A stretch of DNA of 5,563 nucleotides from Desulfobacterales bacterium (GTDB lineage Bacteria > Desulfobacterota > Desulfobacteria > Desulfobacterales > Desulfosalsimonadaceae). Below are positions 1 through 5,563 of the stretch, piece after piece. The DNA is taken from contig SKZX01000293.1 of NCBI GenBank assembly GCA_007127175.1, positions 1 through 5,563 on the forward strand. Direction: 5' to 3'. The translations under genes were made by a program, and so were the position numbers. The notes below the pieces were generated by a model that was not told where the DNA came from, made no database searches, and saw only the letters and a program-made list of their open reading frames with translations. Numbering within the stretch: position 1 is the first letter of the stretch; each line of letters starts with the position of its first letter.

Positions 1-217
1 AATAAAAGACTGTTTATTGAATTGGCGTTTAAAAGCAACATAAGGTGCCCTTTGGCGACGGTGGCATTCAATCGACGGCTTTGCCTCGATCCTTCAGGCA
101 GTCCATCAGTGAAAATGCGGCGGACAGTGATGCGTAAAAACAGTCTTCTGGAGATTCGGCGGTCCGGTTAAGGGAAAACAAAACATCCGGCAGGCCGATA
201 ATAATAAAATATCGCCA

Positions 218-246
218 ATAATATAAGGTTTAGCTTTTTTTTGCAA
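218..246 (-). promoter_or_regulatory. Candidate divergent sigma-70 promoter (minus strand)
   Basis: Read on the minus strand, TTGCAA (246-241; 4 of 6 matches to TTGACA) is followed after 17 bases by TATTAT (223-218; 5 of 6 matches to TATAAT). The spacer begins with a run of A residues. Transcription would start near 211 and run leftwards, away from hisB. The region is AT-rich, so chance matches are likely, and no convincing gene lies downstream inside the window. It could serve a gene or small RNA to the left, or nothing. Confidence 0.25.
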
Positions 247-318
247 GACGCAAATGCCATGAACAGTGGTCTTTGAATGGCCTGAATCAAGCTGAAAAAT
301 TAGCAGCTGCCTGTTTTC

Positions 319-347
319 TTGACATGAAGCAGCAAGCCGGTTATAAA
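319..347 (+). promoter_or_regulatory. Sigma-70 promoter of hisB-hisA
   Basis: A perfect -35 box TTGACA (319-324) and a TATAAA -10 box (342-347; 5 of 6 consensus matches) are separated by the ideal 17 bases. The expected start point is about 353-355, giving a leader of roughly 48 bases before the hisB ATG. An 8-base palindrome, GCAGCTGC (303-310), lies just upstream of the -35 box. This placement makes hisB the first gene of its transcript. It is the strongest promoter match I found in the window. Confidence 0.75.
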
Positions 348-351
348 ACGC

Positions 352-369
352 TGAGGCGTGATTGCCTCA
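352..369 (+). repeat. Inverted repeat at the hisB transcription start
   Basis: TGAGGC (352-357) and GCCTCA (364-369) form a perfect 6-bp inverted repeat around a 6-base loop. It starts four bases after the -10 box, so it covers the expected +1 position. It could be an operator, or a hairpin at or near the 5' end of the mRNA. It is not terminator-like: only a short A-rich stretch follows it. The repeat is visible in the sequence; any role is inference. Confidence 0.5.
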
Positions 370-401
370 AAAATGTCCCACAATATCAGGAATAATTAGC
401 C

Positions 402-989
402 ATGCAACGAACCGCGCACTTGGAGAGAAAGACTAAAGAAACTGAAATCATCGTCGATTTTAACATTGACGGAGTCGGTATCCATGATATTTCAACAGGG
501 ATCGGGTTTTTCGACCATATGCTGGCGCTATTTGCTGTTCACGGGTTTTTTGACCTGACAGTGAAGGCTTCGGGAGACATCCACGTGGATTACCATCATA
601 CGGTTGAAGACGTGGGCCTTGTCCTGGGGGAAGCCATTAAAGAGGCCCTTGGCGAAAAGAAGGGCATCGTTCGCTACGGCTATGCCGCAACCCCGATGGA
701 CGACGCACTGTGTACGGTCGCTGCAGACATCTCCGGCAGGCCCTACCTTGTATACTTGCTGCCGGCCGATGTTGTTTCATCGAGCGGATTCAACGCCCAC
801 CTTGCAAAGGAGTTTTTTCGGGCGATTGCCATGACGGCCGGCATGAACCTTCACATCGATGTCCGGTACGGGGAAAACGACCATCACGTGACCGAGGCGA
901 TTTTCAAGTCTTTTGCCCGGGCCCTGGACAGTGCGGTGGCGATTGATTCCCGCATTTCAGGGGTTCATTCGTCCAAGGGAAAACTCTAA
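402..989 (+). CDS. hisB: Imidazoleglycerol-phosphate dehydratase (EC 4.2.1.19)
   Basis: This cytoplasmic enzyme dehydrates imidazole glycerol phosphate to imidazole acetol phosphate, the sixth step of histidine synthesis. The 195-residue protein is the usual length of the monofunctional enzyme; it lacks the N-terminal histidinol-phosphatase domain of the enterobacterial bifunctional HisB. Family motifs are clear: TGIGFFDHML (32-41), DYHHTVED (63-70, with metal-binding His65, His66 and Glu69), and the second half-repeat ENDHHVTEAIFK (158-169, with His161, His162 and Glu165). These two His-His-x-x-x-Glu-type sites are the manganese ligands of the family, and the fold is an internal duplication. 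The C-terminus SSKGKL resembles the family ending. The ATG at 402 follows AGGAA (388-392) by nine bases. A consensus promoter lies just upstream, and hisA follows after 26 bases, so the two are probably co-transcribed. Nothing looks broken. Confidence 0.97.
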   Translation: MQRTAHLERKTKETEIIVDFNIDGVGIHDISTGIGFFDHMLALFAVHGFFDLTVKASGDIHVDYHHTVEDVGLVLGEAIKEALGEKKGIVRYGYAATPMDDALCTVAADISGRPYLVYLLPADVVSSSGFNAHLAKEFFRAIAMTAGMNLHIDVRYGENDHHVTEAIFKSFARALDSAVAIDSRISGVHSSKGKL

Positions 990-1005
990 ACCGGCATGTG
1001 CAAAC

Positions 1006-1009
1006 GGAG
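1006..1009 (+). promoter_or_regulatory. Ribosome binding site deciding the hisA start
   Basis: GGAG (1006-1009) sits six bases before ATG 1016. The in-frame GTG at 998 would add six residues (MQTECS), but it has no Shine-Dalgarno sequence in front of it and lies only eight bases past the hisB stop. The ATG also gives the family-typical N-terminus MIIIPAIDIK. Confidence 0.8.
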
Positions 1010-1015
1010 TGTTCA

Positions 1016-1744
1016 ATGATCATCATTCCCGCAATTGACATCAAGCAGGGGCGCTGCGTCCGGCTCCTGCAGGGTGAAATGGACAAGGAAACCGTTTTTT
1101 CCGATGACCCGTCCGCCATGGCGGTTCGCTGGCAGTCCGAGGGCGCGGCCCTGCTGCACGTGGTGGATCTTGACGGTGCGGTGGAAAAACGGCCCGGCAA
1201 CCTCGATGCCATACGCAGAATTGTCAAAAAAATCACAATTCCCGTTCAGGTCGGCGGTGGTATTCGCGATGAGGCCACCATTGCCATGTATTTTGACCTC
1301 GGCGTCCAGCGGGTGGTCATCGGCAGCGAAGCCGTAAACAACCCCGCGCTGGTTGAAAACGCCTGCCGGCTGTGGCCCGGCCGCATCGTCGTGGGCATCG
1401 ACTCCAGAAAAGGTATGGTGGCCATCGAGGGCTGGACCCAGACAACGGATGTTTCCGCGATCCAGCTGGGAAAGCAGTTTGAAGACGCGGGTGTGGCCGC
1501 CATCAACTTCACGGATATCGAGAGGGACGGCATGAGAAGCGGTCCCAATATAGAAGAGACCCGTCGGCTGGCAAAGGCCGTGAACATCGATGTAGTGGCC
1601 TCAGGCGGGGTATCCACCATCGAGGACATCAAAAATCTGGCACCCCTCGAAGCCGATGGGGTTGTCGGGGTCATTACCGGCAGGGCCCTTTACGACGGGA
1701 GCCTGGATCTGAAAGCAGCCCTCTCGTGGCTGGAAAACCGGTAA
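1016..1744 (+). CDS. hisA: ProFAR isomerase HisA (EC 5.3.1.16)
   Basis: HisA is 1-(5-phosphoribosyl)-5-[(5-phosphoribosylamino)methylideneamino]imidazole-4-carboxamide isomerase. It performs an Amadori rearrangement of ProFAR to PRFAR, the substrate of the HisH/HisF synthase. The 242-residue protein is the usual length for this (beta-alpha)8 barrel. Visible marks are IPAID with catalytic Asp8, HVVDLDGA (48-55), the first phosphate-binding loop GGGIR (80-84), VGID with the second catalytic Asp129, Trp140 in the GW motif typical of HisA rather than HisF, TDIERDG (166-172), and the second phosphate loop ASGGVS (195-200). I chose the ATG at 1016 over the GTG at 998 for its ribosome binding site and its N-terminus. 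It lies 26 bases after hisB and probably shares its promoter. HisF is the main paralogue that could be confused with it, but the Trp140 region and overall length favour HisA. Confidence 0.96.
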   Translation: MIIIPAIDIKQGRCVRLLQGEMDKETVFSDDPSAMAVRWQSEGAALLHVVDLDGAVEKRPGNLDAIRRIVKKITIPVQVGGGIRDEATIAMYFDLGVQRVVIGSEAVNNPALVENACRLWPGRIVVGIDSRKGMVAIEGWTQTTDVSAIQLGKQFEDAGVAAINFTDIERDGMRSGPNIEETRRLAKAVNIDVVASGGVSTIEDIKNLAPLEADGVVGVITGRALYDGSLDLKAALSWLENR

Positions 1745-1767
1745 ATCAAACCCGGCAAAAAACCCGG

Positions 1768-1796
1768 TTGACAAACACTGCGCCATGCATTAATTT
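1768..1796 (+). promoter_or_regulatory. Candidate promoter for dnaG-rpoD
   Basis: A perfect TTGACA (1768-1773) lies 24 bases after the hisA stop. At 17 bases' spacing stands TAATTT (1791-1796), which matches TATAAT at only three of six positions. A better -10-like hexamer, TATGAT (1812-1817), has no -35 partner at normal spacing. If the TTGACA is used, transcription would begin near 1803 and leave a leader of about 165 bases before the dnaG start. No convincing terminator separates hisA from this site, so read-through from hisA is also possible. Confidence 0.4.
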
Positions 1797-1861
1797 TGTT
1801 TGATTTTAAAGTATGATTGGATGTGTTGCGTAATCGCTTCATGCTGGTCCATTAAAATGAA

Positions 1862-1896
1862 GGCACAATAGTTGATCGGTTTTGGATATTTGTGCC
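1862..1896 (+). repeat. Inverted repeat 1 in the dnaG leader
   Basis: GGCACAA (1862-1868) pairs perfectly with TTGTGCC (1890-1896). Two more pairs (TA at 1869-1870 with TA at 1887-1888) follow past a single bulged T, leaving a 16-base loop. No T run follows, so it is not an intrinsic terminator. It may be an RNA hairpin in the dnaG leader or a protein-binding site. Confidence 0.45.
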
Positions 1897-1898
1897 AC

Positions 1899-1933
1899 TT
1901 TGGCTGATTGTTCCCGAAAATATTCCAGCCAGA
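1899..1933 (+). repeat. Inverted repeat 2 in the dnaG leader
   Basis: TGGCTG (1901-1906) pairs perfectly with CAGCCA (1926-1931). Adding a T-G wobble and a T-A pair extends the stem to 1899-1933, with a 19-base loop. It begins two bases after the first inverted repeat ends, so the two could form neighbouring hairpins upstream of the dnaG ribosome binding site. No T run follows. Function is unknown. Confidence 0.4.
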
Positions 1934-1955
1934 AAACGTTTCGGCCGCATTTGCC

Positions 1956-1963
1956 GGAGGTGA
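1956..1963 (+). promoter_or_regulatory. Strong Shine-Dalgarno site fixing the TTG start of dnaG
   Basis: GGAGGTGA (1956-1963) is complementary to the 3' end of 16S rRNA over its whole length. It stands five bases before TTG 1969. This outcompetes the earlier in-frame TTG at 1882 and the GTG at 1960, which overlaps the site itself. No ATG is available near the family's N-terminus. Confidence 0.85.
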
Positions 1964-1968
1964 ACGGG

Positions 1969-3714
1969 TTGGCCCTGCACATTCCCCAGGACAAGCTTGC
2001 AGAAATACGCAATGCAGCGGATATTGTCGATGTGGTGTCATCGCGCGTGCTGTTGAAGAAGGCAGGCAAGGATTACAGCGGACTGTGCCCGTTTCATACG
2101 GAAAAAACCCCGTCTTTCACTGTCAGCCCTTCAAAGCAGATCTTTCATTGCTTCGGGTGCGGTGCGGGCGGTGATGTCTTCAATTTCCTGATGCTCTATG
2201 ACAACATGACCTTCCCCGAGGCCCTGGAATCCCTTTCCAGGCAATACGGCATCCCGCTGCCCACCGCCCGGATGGGTGAACGGGAAAAGAATCAGGTGCC
2301 CCAGAGGCAGCACCTGCTCGAATTGAACCGGAAAGTCATGGGGTTTTACCGGAATATGCTGATCAAGCACCCCGAGGGTGCCGCTGCCCGGCGATACCTG
2401 GAAAACAGGAAAATAGACAGCACGATTTCGGAGCAGTTCGGCCTGGGGTTTGCCCCGGCCGGCTGGGACAACCTGGCACGCTTTCTGAAGCGGCACAAGG
2501 TGCCCATGGCATTGGCTGAAAAAGCCGGCCTGGTGGCTCCCCGGCAGAGCAGCGGGCATTATGACCGTTTCCGTAACCGGGTTGTTTTTCCGATCTTTGA
2601 TGCCGGTGGCCAGGTGGTCGCTTTTGGCGGCCGGGTGCTCGATGACGGTCGGCCAAAGTACCTCAACTCCCCGGAAACACCTGTTTACAACAAGGGAAAC
2701 ATTCTTTACGGCCTTCATGCGGCAAGGGAAAAATGCCGGAGCGAGCAGTCGGTATTTGTCGTGGAAGGCTATTTTGACCTGATCGCCATGCACCAGTTCG
2801 GCATTACCAATTCGGTGGCTACCCTCGGCACAGCCCTGACCGGCAGCCATGTTCGCCGGTTGAAGGGATATGCGGCAAAGGCGTTTCTGGTTTTTGATTC
2901 CGATGCGGCCGGCATCAAGGCTGCCCAGAGAACCACCGGCATTTTTGTGGATGAAGGAATGGCGGCCGCTGTCGTGCTTCTGCCCACCGGCCATGACCCG
3001 GACTCCTTCCTGTTTGAGCACGGCGCAGAAAAGTTCCACCAGGTTGCCGAAAACGCCCTTGGGCTCGTTGATTTTCAGATTAAATCCGCCATTGACAGCA
3101 ACGGCGTCTCCCTTGACGGCAAAGTCCGCATCGTCAAGGAAATGGCCGAAACCCTGGCGCAGATAACAGACAAAGCCGCACGGTCGATATACATTCAATA
3201 CTTATCCGAAAAGATCGGCGTCGATGAAACCGTTATCCTGGAAAAGGTGGCCGGGGCTGTGAAAAAGCCTGAACCCGGGAAACCGCCTTCATCTCGTCCG
3301 GCGCCGACCGCCGACCGGTTCGAGGCCCGGATTATTGCCATGATGCTGCAGTTCCCGGATATTATGGAAGAGGTCCGTTCCAGGGGTGTGCTGGATCATT
3401 TTGAGGACAAGCGCCTGAAAACCATCGGTGAGCGCATATTGGGGGCCAATCCCCACGACGCCGTCAGTGCGGCTGATATCATCAACCGCCTGGAAGACAG
3501 GGATTATGGAAAACTCGTTGCGTCGCTGTGCATCAGTGACGCCCACTGGGAAGCGCAAAGCTGCCGCATGCTGCTGTCCCAGTTTTTCAAGACCAGGAGC
3601 CGGCGAAAGGACGAACTGCTGGAACGCATCCGCGAAGCGGAGCAGCGCGGCGACCAGGACCTTGTGATGCAGCTGCTGCAAGAAAAACAACAACGGATGG
3701 CAAAACGGCAATGA
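1969..3714 (+). CDS. dnaG: DNA primase DnaG (EC 2.7.7.101)
   Basis: DnaG makes the RNA primers for chromosome replication and works with the replicative helicase DnaB at the fork. From TTG 1969 the protein is 581 residues, the same length as E. coli DnaG, and begins MALHIPQDKL. An N-terminal zinc-binding domain has Cys40, His43, Cys61 and Cys64, at the same numbers as in E. coli. The RNA polymerase core carries YLNSPET (231-237). Its TOPRIM part has VVEGYFDL with Glu266, FDSDAAG with Asp310 and Asp312, and HDPDS (342-346), the metal-binding acidic residues. A proline-rich linker (about 432-447) leads to a C-terminal helicase-binding domain (about 449-581) that ends in charged helices. Starting at the upstream TTG (1882) would add 29 residues unlike any primase N-terminus I know. 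rpoD follows after 56 bases, as in the macromolecular synthesis operon. All key residues are present. Confidence 0.97.
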   Translation: MALHIPQDKLAEIRNAADIVDVVSSRVLLKKAGKDYSGLCPFHTEKTPSFTVSPSKQIFHCFGCGAGGDVFNFLMLYDNMTFPEALESLSRQYGIPLPTARMGEREKNQVPQRQHLLELNRKVMGFYRNMLIKHPEGAAARRYLENRKIDSTISEQFGLGFAPAGWDNLARFLKRHKVPMALAEKAGLVAPRQSSGHYDRFRNRVVFPIFDAGGQVVAFGGRVLDDGRPKYLNSPETPVYNKGNILYGLHAAREKCRSEQSVFVVEGYFDLIAMHQFGITNSVATLGTALTGSHVRRLKGYAAKAFLVFDSDAAGIKAAQRTTGIFVDEGMAAAVVLLPTGHDPDSFLFEHGAEKFHQVAENALGLVDFQIKSAIDSNGVSLDGKVRIVKEMAETLAQITDKAARSIYIQYLSEKIGVDETVILEKVAGAVKKPEPGKPPSSRPAPTADRFEARIIAMMLQFPDIMEEVRSRGVLDHFEDKRLKTIGERILGANPHDAVSAADIINRLEDRDYGKLVASLCISDAHWEAQSCRMLLSQFFKTRSRRKDELLERIREAEQRGDQDLVMQLLQEKQQRMAKRQ

Positions 3715-3755
3715 CATCATTCCGTTTTCTGCTTATCCGGTTTACATATCAATAA

Positions 3756-3763
3756 TAAGGAGA
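3756..3763 (+). promoter_or_regulatory. Ribosome binding site of rpoD
   Basis: TAAGGAGA (3756-3763) stands seven bases before the ATG at 3771, with a run of T residues in between. It is a strong match at good spacing and lies in the 56-base dnaG-rpoD gap. That gap shows no clear promoter or terminator, so rpoD is probably translated independently from a shared dnaG-rpoD transcript. Confidence 0.7.
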
Positions 3764-3770
3764 CTTTTTT

Positions 3771-5546
3771 ATGGCGAAACGATCCGCAAAACAGGGGGAA
3801 AAGCAGGCCGCCGAAAAGGAGAAATTCAATGAACTGATCTCCAAGGGGAAGGCGCAGGGGTACCTCACCTATGACCAGATAAGCGAGGTGCTGCCAGAAG
3901 AAATGATGTCCCCGGAGCAGATCGATGAAACCCTGATGTGGTTTGATGATCTTGATATAGAGGTGGTTGAGCGGAAGAAGCACAAGTATTCTGCGGACGC
4001 CAAGAAAAATGACGGTGATGCGGTGATTGAACCGGCCGAAGCCGAGGAGGTCAACCCGTTCCGTTCCGTCAATGACCCGGTTAAGATGTACCTCCGGGAG
4101 ATGGGTATGGTGACGCTTCTTTCCCGGGAAGGGGAGGTTGAAATTGCCAAAAAAATTGAGTTCGGGGAGCAGGAGGTTTTAAAGGCGATGCTGGAATCCA
4201 CCCTCGGCGTGGACAGCATCATTAACCTGGGTGAGCAGATTGCCGCCGGCACCCTGCGGCCCAAGCACGTCCTCCGTGATATCGACGAGGGGGACACGAT
4301 TGTCGATGAATCCCTTCAGATAGAAAAGTTTCTGGACACCATTGACCGGATTAAAGCGATTGACAATGAGAACCAGCAGCTACGGGAGCGTCTTTTTGCC
4401 GAGGAAATGGCTGCTGACGAACAACGGCGCGTCAAGCGCTCCATACGGCGGCGCAACCGGAAGATTTTTGAGCTGTTCAAGGACTGGCGCCTGGAAAGCG
4501 ACGTGATCGAAGAGATCGAAAGAAAGATCGCCGAGCAGGTGGAATGGTTCGATACCACCAACAAGGTGTTCTGTGAATGCGCCGCCGTGTTTCAGGCCCC
4601 GGTTACGGAAGTCCGGGAGCGCATCCTGGGCGAGAGCGGGGATGCATTTTTTGCATGGGCCTGCACATGTATTTCACAGGAGCCGGAAGAGCTGCAGAAC
4701 ATTTACGAGGACCTGGTCAAGATCCACACCCAGATGGACATCCGGGAGCGTGAGATCAAAACGTCTTCGCGCGGTTTGAAGCGCATCATGGCCCGCGTCG
4801 AGGAAGGGCACCAGAAGGCCAAGGATGCCAAGGGGGAGCTGGTTCAGGCCAACCTGCGCCTGGTTGTCAGCATTGCGAAAAAATACACCAACCGCGGTTT
4901 GCAGTTCTTAGACCTGATCCAGGAAGGCAACATCGGCTTGATGAAGGCCGTTGACAAGTTTGAATACCGCCGCGGCTACAAGTTCTCCACCTACGCCACC
5001 TGGTGGATACGCCAGGCCATAACACGGGCCATTGCGGACCAGGCACGGACCATACGCATCCCGGTCCACATGATCGAGACCATCAACAAGCTGATCCGCA
5101 CCTCCCGCTATCTTGTCCAGGAAATGGGGCGGGAGCCGTCGCCTGAGGAGATTGCCGAGAAAATGGAAGTGCCCATAGAAAAAGTCCGGAAGGTGCTGCG
5201 CATCGCGCGCGAACCCATATCCCTGGAAACACCCATTGGCGAGGAGGACGACAGCCATCTGGGGGATTTTATCGAGGACAAGACCTTCATGTCGCCGTCG
5301 GACGCCGCGGTAAACCTGAACCTTTCCGAGCAGACCCGGAAGGTTTTGACGACGCTGACGCCCCGTGAGGAAAAGGTCCTGCGCATGCGGTTCGGCATCG
5401 GTGAGAAGTCGGACCATACCCTGGAGGAGGTGGGCAACGATTTTGACGTCACCCGCGAGCGCATCCGCCAGATCGAAGCCAAGGCGCTGCGCAAGCTCCG
5501 GCACCCGACGCGAAGCAGAAAACTCAAGCATTTCATTGATTCTTGA
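3771..5546 (+). CDS. rpoD: RNA polymerase primary sigma factor RpoD (sigma-70)
   Basis: This is the housekeeping sigma factor, which directs core RNA polymerase to -35/-10 promoters. The 591-residue protein has all regions of a group 1 sigma. Region 1.1 spans about 15-70. Region 1.2 spans about 95-130 and includes NDPVKMYLREMG. A non-conserved insert spans about 135-340 and is rich in charged residues. Regions 2.1-2.4 span about 353-434, with Trp411, Trp412, Gln415 and Thr418 matching E. coli Trp433, Trp434, Gln437 and Thr440 for -10 melting and recognition. Region 3 spans about 435-505. Region 4 spans about 515-590, with Arg562, Glu563 and Arg566 matching the -35-reading Arg584, Glu585 and Arg588. 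The constant offset of 22 from E. coli through regions 2 to 4 shows there are no indels there. Region 1.1 and the insert separate it from RpoS- or RpoH-type sigmas. The consensus-like promoter at hisB fits such a factor. Confidence 0.98.
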   Translation: MAKRSAKQGEKQAAEKEKFNELISKGKAQGYLTYDQISEVLPEEMMSPEQIDETLMWFDDLDIEVVERKKHKYSADAKKNDGDAVIEPAEAEEVNPFRSVNDPVKMYLREMGMVTLLSREGEVEIAKKIEFGEQEVLKAMLESTLGVDSIINLGEQIAAGTLRPKHVLRDIDEGDTIVDESLQIEKFLDTIDRIKAIDNENQQLRERLFAEEMAADEQRRVKRSIRRRNRKIFELFKDWRLESDVIEEIERKIAEQVEWFDTTNKVFCECAAVFQAPVTEVRERILGESGDAFFAWACTCISQEPEELQNIYEDLVKIHTQMDIREREIKTSSRGLKRIMARVEEGHQKAKDAKGELVQANLRLVVSIAKKYTNRGLQFLDLIQEGNIGLMKAVDKFEYRRGYKFSTYATWWIRQAITRAIADQARTIRIPVHMIETINKLIRTSRYLVQEMGREPSPEEIAEKMEVPIEKVRKVLRIAREPISLETPIGEEDDSHLGDFIEDKTFMSPSDAAVNLNLSEQTRKVLTTLTPREEKVLRMRFGIGEKSDHTLEEVGNDFDVTRERIRQIEAKALRKLRHPTRSRKLKHFIDS

Positions 5547-5563
5547 AATCCCGGACGGCCGCA

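Larger units (their letters stand above)
1..401. other. Non-coding region upstream of hisB
   Basis: No supportable gene lies in these 401 bases. The right-hand part holds the hisB promoter and leader. The left part is mixed in composition, with an AT-rich stretch at about 198-242 that ends in eight T residues (235-242). No GC-rich stem precedes that T run, so I do not call it a terminator. A small hairpin can form at 71-90: ATCGA and GGC pair with GCC and TCGAT around a TTT loop, with one bulged C; no T run follows on either strand. A minus-strand open frame (229 to 68) has no good start and is discussed as a finding only. The gene to the left of the window is not visible. Confidence 0.6.

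Noticed and set aside
235..242. Run of eight T residues as an intrinsic terminator
   Set aside because: The preceding sequence is AT-rich and forms no stem longer than three base pairs.
290..320. AGCTG / CAGCT stem followed by a T-rich stretch as a terminator
   Set aside because: The stem is only five base pairs, and the following TGTTTTCTT is interrupted and not directly adjacent. It also overlaps the hisB promoter.
373..399. Eight-codon reading frame (ATG 373 to TAG 399) as a his leader peptide
   Set aside because: It contains a single histidine, has no ribosome site and overlaps the hisB Shine-Dalgarno region, so it does not resemble a his attenuator.
1736..1769. AACCGG / CCGGTT inverted repeat as a hisA terminator
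   Set aside because: The loop is 22 bases, the left arm lies in the last hisA codons, and no T run follows the right arm.
2131..3198. Long minus-strand open frame of 355 codons opposite dnaG
   Set aside because: It lies entirely antisense to a clearly conserved primase sequence, and its translation shows no recognisable domain. Long antisense frames are common in GC-biased genes.
4908..5531. Minus-strand open frame of 207 codons opposite rpoD regions 2 to 4
   Set aside because: It is fully antisense to the most conserved part of the sigma factor and has no family resemblance, so it is a shadow of codon bias.
5547..5563. Start of a tRNA or terminator after rpoD
   Set aside because: Only 17 bases remain, too few to support any call.

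Overview
The window carries four complete protein-coding genes, all on the + strand: hisB, hisA, dnaG and rpoD. All are intact housekeeping genes. I see no mobile element, CRISPR array, tRNA, rRNA or convincing new system. Residue patterns in the primase and sigma factor, the moderately high GC content and the Shine-Dalgarno-led genes suggest a Gram-negative bacterium. The sigma-70 sequence and the monofunctional HisB make a deltaproteobacterium (Desulfobacterota, perhaps Desulfobacterales) my best guess. That placement is inference from memory of the families, not a search result.

Layout. Positions 1-401 are non-coding as far as I can support. This stretch holds a near-consensus sigma-70 promoter (319-347) for hisB, an inverted repeat at its expected start point (352-369), and a weaker candidate promoter pointing the other way (246-218). 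hisB (402-989) and hisA (1016-1744) form a short histidine-biosynthesis unit with a 26-base gap. A 224-base spacer (1745-1968) follows, with a candidate promoter and two successive inverted repeats. dnaG (1969-3714) starts at a TTG behind a very strong Shine-Dalgarno sequence. After 56 bases comes rpoD (3771-5546), and then 17 unassigned bases to the end.

Function. HisB and HisA act in the later half of histidine synthesis. The hisH and hisF partners that often sit beside them are absent here. dnaG and rpoD form the primase/primary-sigma pair known from the macromolecular synthesis operon (rpsU-dnaG-rpoD in E. coli). Here the upstream neighbour is hisA, not rpsU. The most useful sequence-level observations are the corrected starts of DnaG (581 aa) and HisA (242 aa), the structured dnaG leader, and the compact hisB promoter.
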